This document shows, piece by piece, positions 7,458-13,668 of a DNA stretch of 35,327 nt. The number at the start of each line of letters is the position of its first letter. Within the stretch, counting starts at the first letter, position 1. Position numbers and translations under genes: made by a program. The stretch spans positions 1 through 35,327 of the forward strand of contig NZ_JAELXS010000017.1 of NCBI RefSeq assembly GCF_016427505.1. The letters are read 5' to 3'. The notes under the pieces were generated by a model that saw only the letters and a list, made by a program, of their open reading frames with translations, had not been told where the DNA came from and did not search any database. Source of the stretch: Sphingomonas mollis (GTDB taxonomy: Bacteria > Pseudomonadota > Alphaproteobacteria > Sphingomonadales > Sphingomonadaceae).

Positions 7458-7565
7458 CTAGAAACCTTGAAGAGCAAGAGCCGGTTCGATCGACCGGGTG
7501 GCGGGCGCGTATGTCCAAGCCACCCGGCTAAAGGCGTCCGCGCCTAGCTTGCTCTAGGTTTCTAG
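7458..7565 (+). ncRNA. candidate structured RNA, closed multi-branch fold
   Basis: The two ends pair perfectly over 10 bp: CTAGAAACCT (7458-7467) with AGGTTTCTAG (7556-7565). After a small internal loop a second 7-bp helix forms, GAGCAAG (7472-7478) with CTTGCTC (7548-7554). Inside are three hairpins: CCGGT/ACCGG (7481-7485/7493-7497), GTGGC/GCCAC (7498-7502/7519-7523) and GGCG-TCCG-CGCC (7533-7544). A competing pairing, AGCCGG (7479-7484) with CCGGCT (7524-7529), would rearrange the first two arms. Strand is assigned from the downstream plus-strand gene. It could be a cis-regulatory leader, a small RNA or a DNA structure. I know no named RNA family that fits. Confidence 0.55.
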
Positions 7566-7576
7566 CACCCGGTTTC

Positions 7577-7614
7577 GAAGCGACGACGCGTCCAGCGGAC
7601 GCGTCGCCGGCTTC
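7577..7614 (+). promoter_or_regulatory. stable hairpin just before the Shine-Dalgarno of the 71-aa gene
   Basis: A perfect 10-bp stem, CGACGCGTCC (7584-7593) with GGACGCGTCG (7597-7606) and loop AGC, is extended by GAAGC/GCTTC (7577-7581/7610-7614). It ends four bases before the GGGAGG Shine-Dalgarno sequence. It may insulate or regulate the start site. Confidence 0.55.
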
Positions 7615-7633
7615 TACGGGAGGACAGGCTTCG

Positions 7634-7849
7634 ATGGAAACGACCGAGACAGCGATCGCTCTGATGGAACGGGCCCTCGCACTCCTAGACCAAGACGCCC
7701 AGGGGAGGATCGCCTGCCATCTTCAAAATGCGCTCGATGTAGCGGAAGACGTTGCACCGGTCCGCTCAGGCGAAATGCTGGCGCTCGACGAAGAGACAGC
7801 CTTTTTTGACCGTATGGACGCATCCAGAGCAAGTGCAGGCTCTGCCTGA
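7634..7849 (+). CDS. small hypothetical protein, 71 aa
   Basis: The protein is acidic and mostly helical: ETAIALMERALALLDQDAQG then RIACHLQNALDVAEDV. Similar short proteins occur on sphingomonad plasmids with no known function. GGGAGG sits 10 bases before the ATG, which supports this start. There is no membrane segment or cysteine cluster. It is preceded by the structured RNA at 7458-7565 and a strong hairpin, so its expression may be under RNA control. A single helix pair of this size could be a dimerising accessory factor, but that is a guess. Confidence 0.7.
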   Translation: METTETAIALMERALALLDQDAQGRIACHLQNALDVAEDVAPVRSGEMLALDEETAFFDRMDASRASAGSA

Positions 7850-8376
7850 TCCAACGCACTGAACCGATCAAGTCGATCGTTCCCAACTTGGTAGCGTCTT
7901 CGAGAGGGGAGGACGCTGGACTGACTTCGATGTTCACTGATCGGAGCTGTGATGCGCGTCTTTAACAATCCTCCCGTCAATCCTGATTGGCCTCCACCCG
8001 CAAGAGACGAGGTAGGCCACGCCCGCCTGATCCCCTAGCGTCTGGGTGGTCGTTGGCACGGAACTCATGGCTCCTGTTGCTGCCCTGCCCATCCGGACCA
8101 GACGCCGAGCCTGTCCGTCCGCTTGGGAGATCGCGCTATTCTCTCTCACTGCTTCGCGGGCTGCAGTTCGCGGGCGGTCATAGGGGCGTTGAATTCCCTA
8201 CGCCTTCGTAATGTCGGATGGGATGCCCCCCTCGCCTCCTTTTCCCCAGGTCTAGCTCGGTGACGAGCAGGACGAGGACGAACCCCCCGCATTTGGCTTG
8301 GCGCGTTTTACGGCGAAGTGCGCGCGCCCGATCCGCTGATCGCCGTCGCGCGCCGCCATTTCCCCGATCTCCCTGC

Positions 8377-8439
8377 GACGTTGCACTGAGCGCTTATCGA
8401 GTCTCGGCCCGTTCGGGCAATGATCGACTGACGGTGGCG
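8377..8439 (+). repeat. 63-nt noncoding repeat, copy A
   Basis: This block aligns without gaps to 10850-10912, with 48 of 63 positions identical by my count. The core GTCTCGGCCC is exact, and GCCCG/CGGGC can form a small hairpin. Most differences are transitions, as expected for conserved structure or age. It lies in gene-free DNA before ssb. Confidence 0.65.
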
Positions 8440-9059
8440 CGACCGCACCTAAATCGCGCTTTCGACGCGGAGCGGTTGCGTGGGCGAGGCCGGAGCCTGC
8501 CCCGGGCCGGGTGCCTCCCGGGCAGAGGGCACAACACCTCACAGCGACAGTTTCGGTGCTGGCTTTGCTGCCCTTTGCCAAGGGGAATGCCTTGCCGGCA
8601 CCACGACAGCCCCGCTCGGTGAATCCCGTCCGGGCGGGGAACTGCGCAGCCCGGACCGTCCCATCGTCATTTCGAGCCGCACGACGTGCGCGCCGTGACA
8701 GCGAAGGCGACACCAAGGTCCACGCTCAACCATCATCCTTCACGACAGCCACTGGCGCAGGGCGCGAGCACCAGCGAGGGAGGGTTTCAGAGCCACCCCG
8801 GGTGCAAGTATCGAGCCACAGCGGCTTTGCCGGACGAGCGACGCGACAAGGGCGTCCTGCTTCACGGTTCCATGTCCGTCGCCCGCCGGTGGGGTCCATC
8901 CCCTCTCTTTCCTGAACGACCTAATACGGCCGTCCACCCCCTCCAACCCGCGATCTATCGGTCCGAGTTGCCGTGTGCCACGGCTGCCCGCACCACCCCT
9001 TCGATCGGAGTTCCCCTGCAGCGTCTTCGCGCTTTCGGTGGAGAGGGCGTCCTGGCCGT

Positions 9060-9108
9060 CTTTTTTGGTGTTCAGTCGAGGGGACGGACCCCCCGGCGAG
9101 CAAAAAAG
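9060..9108 (+). promoter_or_regulatory. hairpin covering the ssb Shine-Dalgarno sequence
   Basis: CTTTTTTG (9060-9067) is the exact complement of CAAAAAAG (9101-9108), enclosing a G/C-rich middle with a GGGG/CCCC pairing. The 3' arm overlaps the AAAAAAGGA ribosome-binding region of ssb (start 9119). Formation would hide the site, which suggests translational control or attenuation. Confidence 0.5.
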
Positions 9109-9118
9109 GAACCTCGAA

Positions 9119-9529
9119 ATGCAGAACCTCGTCATTCTCGCCGGCAACGTCGGCACCACGCCTGAAGCCCGCACCACCCAGGGCGGCACCAAGATCACCA
9201 ACTTCTCTCTCGCCACCTCGCGTCTCAAGCGCGACAGCGACGGCAAGACGATGAAGGATGGCGAAGGTCGCCGGGTCGAGGACACCGAATGGCACCGCAT
9301 CACCTGCTTCAACGGCGTCGGCAAGACCGTCGCGCAGTATGTCGAGAAGGGCCAGAAGGTCATGGTCCGGGGCCGCATCCACTACACCCGCTGGAGCGAC
9401 GATCAGAACATCGAGCGCTACGGTGTCGAGATCATCGCCGACGAAGTGACCTTCCTCTCCTACGGCAAGGCGTGCCAGCAGCAGCAGGGCGCCACCCAGG
9501 ATGATGACGCGGACGACGTCCCCTTCTGA
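9119..9529 (+). CDS. ssb: single-stranded DNA-binding protein
   Basis: This 136-aa protein has the SSB OB-fold: NLVILAGNVGTTPEARTTQG, KITNFSLATSR, TEWHRITCFNGVGKTVAQYV, GQKVMVRGRIHYTRW. It ends in an acidic tail, DDDADDVPF, which in SSBs recruits replication and repair partners. Length is slightly short compared with chromosomal SSB because the linker is brief. The ATG at 9119 follows AAAGGAACC. Plasmid SSBs coat the incoming single strand during conjugation and limit SOS induction. It is monocistronic, with a long structured leader and its own terminator. Confidence 0.95.
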   Translation: MQNLVILAGNVGTTPEARTTQGGTKITNFSLATSRLKRDSDGKTMKDGEGRRVEDTEWHRITCFNGVGKTVAQYVEKGQKVMVRGRIHYTRWSDDQNIERYGVEIIADEVTFLSYGKACQQQQGATQDDDADDVPF

Positions 9530-9542
9530 CCCGGGAGAACCG

Positions 9543-9564
9543 GCCCGGAGCTAACGCTCCGGGC
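9543..9564 (+). terminator. ssb terminator
   Basis: GCCCGGAGC (9543-9551) pairs with GCTCCGGGC (9556-9564) around TAAC, 13 bases after the ssb stop codon, and is followed by TCATTCTTCG. Confidence 0.7.
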
Positions 9565-9612
9565 TCATTCTTCGTCAGTTCGCGCCCTCACGCGTTGTTA
9601 TTGCGTGATGGG

Positions 9613-10029
9613 TCAGACCTTCGGAAGTTCGTAGCGAGTGACGATGATCCGTTCTTCGGCGTCGAGCATCACCTCCAGGCAGGTGTTGACGAGATCGTGG
9701 CCGAGCAGATCCAGTTCGTCGAGCGCCACTTCGAACAACTCGATTTGCGTGTCGAGATCCATCACCGGCGCGGTGAGACAGATCAGACCGGCATGCAGTT
9801 CGACGTCCTTGTACAATCCTTTTTCACCTGGCGCATCCGCCCGTCCCTGAAAGTCGATCGCGTTCCTGGTGACAAGCGTGAGATCTTCGGCCACGAGGAT
9901 GGGCACGAGGTTCCAGTCCTTCGTGCCTGCCAGCCCCCGGTAAACGACGCTCGAGGTGTCCGGATGCCCGCGCACGATTGCCCTCTGGACCAGTTCGCTG
10001 CTCAGGCACTCGTCGATGAAGAGCTTCAC
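9613..10029 (-). CDS. DUF5615-type PIN-like toxin
   Basis: This 138-aa protein starts MKLFIDECLSSELVQRAI, the acidic first strand typical of DUF5615 PIN-like (Mut7-C/VapC-related) proteins. The middle has PILVAEDLTLVTRNAIDFQG, where aspartate and asparagine correspond to the nuclease-fold motif. PIN-fold toxins usually cleave RNA. Its ATG overlaps the stop of the upstream DUF433 gene by four bases (ATGA), the usual coupling for an antitoxin-toxin operon. The C-terminal part (MDLDTQIELFEVALDELDLL) is longer than minimal family members. Target and activity are unproven. Confidence 0.8.
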   Translation of the reverse strand: MKLFIDECLSSELVQRAIVRGHPDTSSVVYRGLAGTKDWNLVPILVAEDLTLVTRNAIDFQGRADAPGEKGLYKDVELHAGLICLTAPVMDLDTQIELFEVALDELDLLGHDLVNTCLEVMLDAEERIIVTRYELPKV

Positions 10030-10676
10030 GCTGTCGCTTGCCGCCGTTCGATGACCCGTCTTGTAATGACGCTGTCCTCGCCAAGCATACGCCGCTCGGG
10101 CGGTCGTCCCTGCAGCGGGTTCGCACGGGCATAGAGGCTCGCCAGTTCGATCTGCTCTTCGCTCAAGCCCCGATAGGCTTCGCGGATACGCGACACTGGC
10201 AGTCCGGCCGCGGCCGAGGCCGCGACATCATGGACCGGGATCCGGGTTCCGGTGATGACCGGGGTGCCCCCTAGAATTCCGGGATCGGACTTCACCATCG
10301 ATAGTGCCGCTACATACCGGTCCCAGCGCTCATGGGTCTGGATCAGGAACGGCTCGAGGTCGATATGAAGCCAGTCGTGCCGAACGACGCAGTGCCGCAG
10401 CAACGAGGCCCATCGCGCAGGCATGTCGCTGGTGGGCTCTACCCGCTTGTCCACATCGAAGATCGCGAACCGCCGCTCATCGGCCGTCAGCTTGTTCGCG
10501 CTCGCATGATAGAAGGCAATGTAGAAGCAGGCTTCGGCGGAGACGCTCTTCCCCCTCCCCTTGCGTACCAGACGAGGGGGAAGCATCCGGTCGATCGCGT
10601 GGTTGACGATGCTCAGCTCCACACCGGAGACGACCGCTGCCTCGGTAGGCCTGAGAAGCTCAGCAGTTCCGGTCAT
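10026..10676 (-). CDS. DUF433 antitoxin with N-terminal extension
   Basis: The C-terminal part is a DUF433 domain: DPGILGGTPVITGTRIPVHD then VAASAAAGLPVSRIREAYRG, and LSEEQIELASLYARANPL. DUF433 proteins are the usual partners of DUF5615 toxins. At 216 aa it is longer than the typical 75-110 aa; the added N-terminal part (LRPTEAAVVSGVELSIVNHA) looks like a MerR-type HTH that may bind the operon promoter. I prefer the ATG at 10676 with a GTGGGG sequence before it; a GTG at 10688 is also possible. It would neutralise the toxin and repress the operon. Confidence 0.78.
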   Translation of the reverse strand: MTGTAELLRPTEAAVVSGVELSIVNHAIDRMLPPRLVRKGRGKSVSAEACFYIAFYHASANKLTADERRFAIFDVDKRVEPTSDMPARWASLLRHCVVRHDWLHIDLEPFLIQTHERWDRYVAALSMVKSDPGILGGTPVITGTRIPVHDVAASAAAGLPVSRIREAYRGLSEEQIELASLYARANPLQGRPPERRMLGEDSVITRRVIERRQATA

Positions 10677-10710
10677 AGTGCACCCCACAAAGTCTTTCCA
10701 TGGGTGGGAA

Positions 10711-10737
10711 GATATAGACTTACGGTGCCACTATCAA
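10711..10737 (-). promoter_or_regulatory. possible promoter of the toxin-antitoxin operon
   Basis: On the minus strand TTGATA (10737-10732) precedes TATATC (10716-10711) by 15 bases, about 35-60 bases before the antitoxin start. Both boxes are fair, but the spacer is short. The call is tentative. Confidence 0.3.
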
Positions 10738-10849
10738 GTCGATGTGGTCGGCAGAGCCTCCAGGTCATCCTGATCGATACTCGTTAATGCCGTTGAGGGA
10801 GAGAGGGGCGTCTCCCGGCCAGGGCCGGGACCGTCGCTCTATTCCGCTT

Positions 10850-10912
10850 GACGCTCCACCGAGCCCCTGTCGGGTCTCGGCCCATCCGGGTGACGATCGA
10901 GTGACGAGGGCG
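10850..10912 (+). repeat. 63-nt noncoding repeat, copy B
   Basis: This copy pairs with 8377-8439 (48 of 63 identical, no gaps). The hairpin arms GCCC/GGGT keep pairing through a G-T pair where copy A has GCCCG/CGGGC, a compensatory-type change. Confidence 0.65.
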
Positions 10913-11254
10913 CAGTGTTCGGAAACTCCTTTCCGAAAAGCGGCAACCTGTTTCCAATCCAGACTCCGCGAATGCAGCGTCGCCACGCTGACCAAATTCC
11001 GTACCAGCATAGGGACGCAGAGTGGGCAACGAAACCAGGCCGGCCTCTACCTCCCATTGAGGGAAAGCGTCACCGGCGACCCAACGCTGAGCACGATGCT
11101 CTAGGCAGACGCGCTTCACCCCGCTCTTCGGGCACAATCCTTGGGCCGGGTCGGGGCCTTCTACGATCAACCCGCAAGGGGTCCGGCGCTTCGCTACGGC
11201 TTTCTCGCCTTCGGCGACAAAGTGATCGCGGCCCCTCCCCCTCCTGTCGGGCGC

Positions 11255-11292
11255 CTGTCGAGCGGGGATGAACCCCGTCGGCTTCACAGGAG
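11255..11292 (+). promoter_or_regulatory. hairpin engaging the Shine-Dalgarno of the interrupted small ORF
   Basis: CGGGG (11264-11268) pairs with CCCCG (11274-11278). An outer CCTGT (11255-11259) pairs with ACAGG (11286-11290), which is part of the ACAGGAGCC ribosome-binding site of the ORF at 11301. The design is similar to that at ssb. Confidence 0.45.
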
Positions 11293-11300
11293 CCTCGAAC

Positions 11301-11465
11301 ATGATCAACGATATCTAGATCGCCCGCAAAAACGCCCTGAACCTCGCACGGACCCTGATGGTGGCCACCATGGTCATCGCCGTCGGTGCCCAATACGCCG
11401 TCATCACCACTGAAGATCACGACATGTCGCTGACGATCGTCAACGAATACGACCCTTTCAGCTGA
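11301..11465 (+). pseudogene. small membrane-protein ORF interrupted by TAG at codon 6
   Basis: An AGGAG ribosome-binding site leads to an ATG at 11301. Five codons (MINDI) are followed by TAG (11316-11318), after which the same frame continues IARKNALNLARTLMVATMVI then AVGAQYAVITTEDHDMSL to a TGA at 11463. The downstream part has one hydrophobic segment and good coding character, so a 54-residue protein appears broken by a single base change. Alternatives are translation from the ATG at 11358, amber readthrough, or a sequencing error. A terminator hairpin follows at once. No family is recognised. Confidence 0.55.
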
Positions 11466-11469
11466 CCGT

Positions 11470-11490
11470 GGCGGGGGCAATGCCCCCGCC
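11470..11490 (+). terminator. strong hairpin after the small ORF
   Basis: GGCGGGGGC (11470-11478) pairs perfectly with GCCCCCGCC (11482-11490) around AAT, five bases after the stop codon. It lacks a T-run, so it may be a weak terminator or an RNA-stabilising hairpin. Confidence 0.5.
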
Positions 11491-11504
11491 CCTCGGGCTC
11501 GCGT

Positions 11505-11524
11505 AAGTTTGCACGTGCAAACTT
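11505..11524. promoter_or_regulatory. parS-like palindrome, site 1
   Basis: AAGTTTGCACGTGCAAACTT is a perfect 20-bp palindrome between two convergent genes. Its 16-bp core GTTTGCAYRTGCAAAC recurs at 15512, 15911, 17667 and 32839. It resembles but differs from the chromosomal parS (TGTTTCACGTGAAACA), and is the likely binding site of the ParB at 14769. Confidence 0.7.
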
Positions 11525-11599
11525 CTGCATGACGCTGCGCAGCTGAAGGATGGCGAAGAAGCGCGTCCTGCGATCTGCCGGCTGCGTATACGGTAACCT

Positions 11600-11935
11600 T
11601 TATTGGCTGAATGCCGTGGCGGTTCTCGCAGGAGGCAGCATCGCGATCTCGTCAAGCTGGCGGCGATCGGTCAGCATCACCCGCCACGCCTCACCGTAGG
11701 ACCATTGCGCCATGTAGAACGCGCGGCCGCTACATTCCACGAGCCGACAGTCTTCACGTCGATCGATCAACGACCAGTCGGGCCCGTGCCTTGCGAGGAT
11801 GTCGGCGAGATCGACCCGCATCAGTGCGCCGCACTCAGGGCAGCGCCTCCGCACCCGGGAGTTGGTCCTCGCCAGCAAACCGGTCGAACGCATCCACCAC
11901 GGCCACAAGGTGATGATCGGTGCCACGTTTCGCAT
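11600..11935 (-). CDS. small zinc-ribbon-like hypothetical protein
   Basis: This 111-aa protein contains RRCPECGALMRVDLADILAR, a CPxCG knuckle, followed by HGPDWSLIDRREDCRLVEC and GRAFYMAQWSYGEAWRVM; the later cysteines could complete a zinc site. I recall similar uncharacterised proteins in sphingomonads. Several in-frame starts exist (11935 and internal methionines), so the N-terminus is uncertain; the conserved part begins near residue 25. It is transcribed toward parS-like site 1 and away from the DUF3768 gene. Function unknown. Confidence 0.65.
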   Translation of the reverse strand: MRNVAPIITLWPWWMRSTGLLARTNSRVRRRCPECGALMRVDLADILARHGPDWSLIDRREDCRLVECSGRAFYMAQWSYGEAWRVMLTDRRQLDEIAMLPPARTATAFSQ

Positions 11936-12004
11936 GCTCGAAAGATTAGGCGCGGTCCCGACCGCTCGTCCAGCGCGATACCCTGTTCGTCAGGCCCCGT
12001 CCTT

Positions 12005-12170
12005 CCCCAGTTGTTCTGGGGCTTTCGGGCTCTGTCCTCGCCGAGGCGCTCTCCGGCGCAAACCCGCTGGCGCGGGCTTCTCCACTGCGTTGCGACCCGT
12101 CGGGTGCGCCGGAACGCTATGCCCCGGCAGTCCGGTCGCCGGTCGAAAGGCCCCGATCGCCGGGGTTTCG
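12005..12170 (+). promoter_or_regulatory. structured leader of the DUF3768 gene
   Basis: Three structures follow each other: CCCCAG/CTGGGG (12005-12010/12016-12021); an outer 8-bp stem CCGGCGCA/TGCGCCGG (12053-12060/12105-12112) enclosing CCCGC-TGGC-GCGGG (12063-12076) and a partly competing ACCC/GGGT hairpin; and CGAAA..CCCCG/CGGGG..TTTCG (12144-12170), four bases before the Shine-Dalgarno sequence. The pattern suggests a regulatory leader RNA. Confidence 0.5.
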
Positions 12171-12185
12171 GACAGGAGACGAAAC

Positions 12186-12581
12186 ATGGTCGACATTTCC
12201 AAGTCTTCGCGCGGCATCGGACCAGCGCGCTCCGCCACCATCGCGAGGTTAAACGACGAACTGCGGCAGAACCCGACGCAACCCGGTGCCAATCGCATAG
12301 TCGTATCGAGCGGCGTGGCGGTATTGATCGGCGACACCAACCTGTTCCGGGGATTCCAGAGACGTGCGGAGTTGCTGCGCGCGGTCCGGGACTTCGACAC
12401 CTTCCCAGCTGGCGACGACCCTTACGGCGAGCACGATTTCGGTGCCCTCACCTTTGCCGAACAACGTGTCTTCTGGAAGATCGACTATTACGACGCGGAC
12501 CTCGCCTTTGGCTCCGAGGATCCGACCGATCCGGCGATGACCACGCGCGTCCTCACCATCTATCTCGCGTCCGAGCATTGA
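12186..12581 (+). CDS. DUF3768 domain protein
   Basis: This 131-aa protein matches DUF3768 (PF12599), a family of alphaproteobacterial plasmids and genomic islands with no known function. The blocks seen are IARLNDELRQ, GVAVLIGDTNLFRGFQ, DDPYGEHDFGALTFAEQRVF, WKIDYYDADLAFGSEDPTDP and TRVLTIYLASEH; the middle glycine/aspartate-rich segment is the family hallmark. The start is set by ACAGGAGACGAAAC before the ATG. The protein is soluble, with no signal peptide. A structured leader and a strong terminator make it a single-gene unit. Confidence 0.85.
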   Translation: MVDISKSSRGIGPARSATIARLNDELRQNPTQPGANRIVVSSGVAVLIGDTNLFRGFQRRAELLRAVRDFDTFPAGDDPYGEHDFGALTFAEQRVFWKIDYYDADLAFGSEDPTDPAMTTRVLTIYLASEH

Positions 12582-12592
12582 GGCGACAGGAT

Positions 12593-12613
12593 CCCGGCTC
12601 CGACGGAGCCGGG
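12593..12613 (+). terminator. terminator of the DUF3768 gene
   Basis: CCCGGCTCC (12593-12601) pairs with GGAGCCGGG (12605-12613) around GAC, followed by GTTTCCC. It starts 11 bases after the stop codon. Confidence 0.65.
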
Positions 12614-12702
12614 GTTTCCCGCCGTGGGCGGAAAACAAGAGGCCCTGTCATCGACGCTCCTTAAGCATGACGGCCGGGCGAGACCGGCGTCAAGGATCGG
12701 CG

Positions 12703-12738
12703 GTTCCCCCAATTTTCTGACGAAAATCGGCTCCCCCA
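12703..12738. repeat. AT-rich inverted repeat between C5 direct repeats
   Basis: ATTTTC (12712-12717) pairs with GAAAAT (12722-12727) around TGAC, and the stem is flanked on both sides by a GTTCCCCC/GCTCCCCC direct repeat. It is the only AT-rich spot in this leader, and may be a protein-binding site or promoter element for the 50-aa gene. Confidence 0.35.
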
Positions 12739-12829
12739 CCGCCCGCTGTGCGGCCGCTTGCGCGGTCCTGGACCCCGCCCCCGCCCGCCGTCTCGACGCC
12801 TTCGGTTCAATTAGCAGAAGGAGGTTCAC

Positions 12830-12982
12830 ATGCTCGACCCACTCGCACGGCACGCAGCCTGGATGATCGATCTTGCGGCAATCAACGCCGAAATCGATCT
12901 GAGCGGCATACCGGCACCGGCTCAGCGTCCGACCTTGAAGCGGCAGCGTATAACGAAGCGCGCGACCTGGTGGGAGGAGTGA
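12830..12982 (+). CDS. 50-aa protein of unknown function
   Basis: A textbook Shine-Dalgarno sequence, AGAAGGAGG, lies six bases before this ATG, the best ribosome-binding site in the region. The product begins MLDPLARHAAWMIDLAAINA and ends in a basic, Trp-containing tail, LKRQRITKRATWWEE. The first half could form an amphipathic helix; the tail could bind nucleic acid. I recognise no family. It precedes the partition operon by about 120 bases and may be co-transcribed or independent. Confidence 0.55.
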   Translation: MLDPLARHAAWMIDLAAINAEIDLSGIPAPAQRPTLKRQRITKRATWWEE

Positions 12983-13051
12983 ACGGCGCCCTTCCGGTCA
13001 CTCTGCCGAACGTGGTAGAAGACGATTGCACTGGCCGAGCGCGTGTGCGAG

Positions 13052-13085
13052 CTGTAAACAAATTGCGGCGACACTTAGTTTACAG
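13052..13085. promoter_or_regulatory. inverted repeat upstream of the partition operon
   Basis: CTGTAAAC (13052-13059) and GTTTACAG (13078-13085) form a perfect 8-bp inverted repeat with an 18-base spacer, 34 bp in all, ending 13 bases before the first gene of the operon. The size is similar to a resolvase dimer site or a repressor operator. The adjacent recombinase-like protein or ParA could bind it. Confidence 0.5.
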
Positions 13086-13098
13086 GAAACCGAGCAAC

Positions 13099-13668
13099 GT
13101 GCTGATCGGCTATGCCCGAGTTGGAGCTGACGAGCGAAGCCTCGCGACACAGGTCGAAGCGCTGCGTGCGGTCGGCTGTGCACGGATCTACGAGGATCGC
13201 GCGATCGACGGCGACGTGTCCGTCAAACCGCAACTGTTGGCGGCGTTGAACGCCTCGACCGCAGGCGATGAGATCGTGGTGTCGCAACTAGACCGGCTGG
13301 CGCAGTCTTTCAGCGGCCTGATCGAGGCGATGCGGAGCCTGCAGGACAAGGGCGTCGCGTTCCGCTCGATCCGCGAGGGTATCGAGACGGTCACTCCCGC
13401 CGGCCGTTCGTTCTTCCACACGATCGGGGCATTGGCGACATTTGAGCGCGACATCGAAGCACAAGCGCTGGAGGACGGGCAGGCCGTGCCCCCGAGTGGC
13501 GCCAAGCGTCTTGGTCGCCCGCCGCGCATCACGCCCGAGCGCTGGGAGGAGGCCCTCTTGTTGTTGCAAGGAGATCCTCCGACTCCGGTCGCGGCTGTCG
13601 CCGAGCGCCTCGGTGTGACCCGACAGGCCATCTACAAACGCCTCAAGGACGAGGGAGTCGGATCATGA
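13099..13668 (+). CDS. serine-recombinase homologue lacking catalytic residues
   Basis: This 189-aa protein aligns end to end with Tn3-type resolvases (IGYARV, then SLATQVEALRAVGCARIYED, SQLDRLAQS, TPAGRSFFHTIGALATFERD) and ends in a GRPPRI linker plus HTH (VAAVAERLGVTRQAIYKRLK). However, the nucleophile is missing: ARVS reads ARVG. The second active-site arginine, in the usual DRLGR, is replaced (DRLAQ). It should bind DNA but not cut it. I chose the GTG at 13099, where homology begins. It heads the operon with a small membrane protein, parA and parB, so a regulatory or partition role is inferred. Confidence 0.8.
   Translation: MLIGYARVGADERSLATQVEALRAVGCARIYEDRAIDGDVSVKPQLLAALNASTAGDEIVVSQLDRLAQSFSGLIEAMRSLQDKGVAFRSIREGIETVTPAGRSFFHTIGALATFERDIEAQALEDGQAVPPSGAKRLGRPPRITPERWEEALLLLQGDPPTPVAAVAERLGVTRQAIYKRLKDEGVGS

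Larger units (their letters stand above)
7850..9118. other. 1.27-kb gene-free, hairpin-dense tract upstream of ssb
   Basis: No frame here looks like protein. The tract is rich in inverted repeats: CTGCCCCGGG/CCCGGGCAG (8497-8506/8517-8525); GGTGCTGGC/GCCGGCACC (8555-8563/8594-8602) enclosing CCCTT-TGCC-AAGGG (8571-8584); GTCCGGGC/GCCCGGAC (8628-8635/8649-8656); CCGTG-TGC-CACGG (8971-8983). It also holds one copy of a 63-nt noncoding repeat (8377-8439), and ends in the hairpin over the ssb ribosome-binding site. It may be a long structured leader, a site region for DNA-binding proteins, or a single-strand-active DNA element. Confidence 0.55.
10738..11300. other. gene-free tract with hairpins and repeat copy B
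   Basis: More than 500 bases between the antitoxin promoter region and the next small ORF carry no convincing gene. Visible are the palindrome CCCGGCCAGGGCCGGG (10814-10829), the 63-nt repeat (10850-10912), TCGCC-TTC-GGCGA (11205-11217) and the hairpin over the next Shine-Dalgarno sequence. The character matches the tract before ssb. Confidence 0.5.

Noticed and set aside
7458..7565. The multi-branched RNA as a tRNA
   Set aside because: Arm sizes, missing CCA-proximal pairing pattern and absence of conserved T- and D-loop bases do not fit a tRNA.
7952..8038. 28-aa ORF MRVFNNPPVNPDWPPPARDE after GGAGCTG
   Set aside because: It has a passable ribosome-binding site but no supporting context or length. 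Not listed as a gene.
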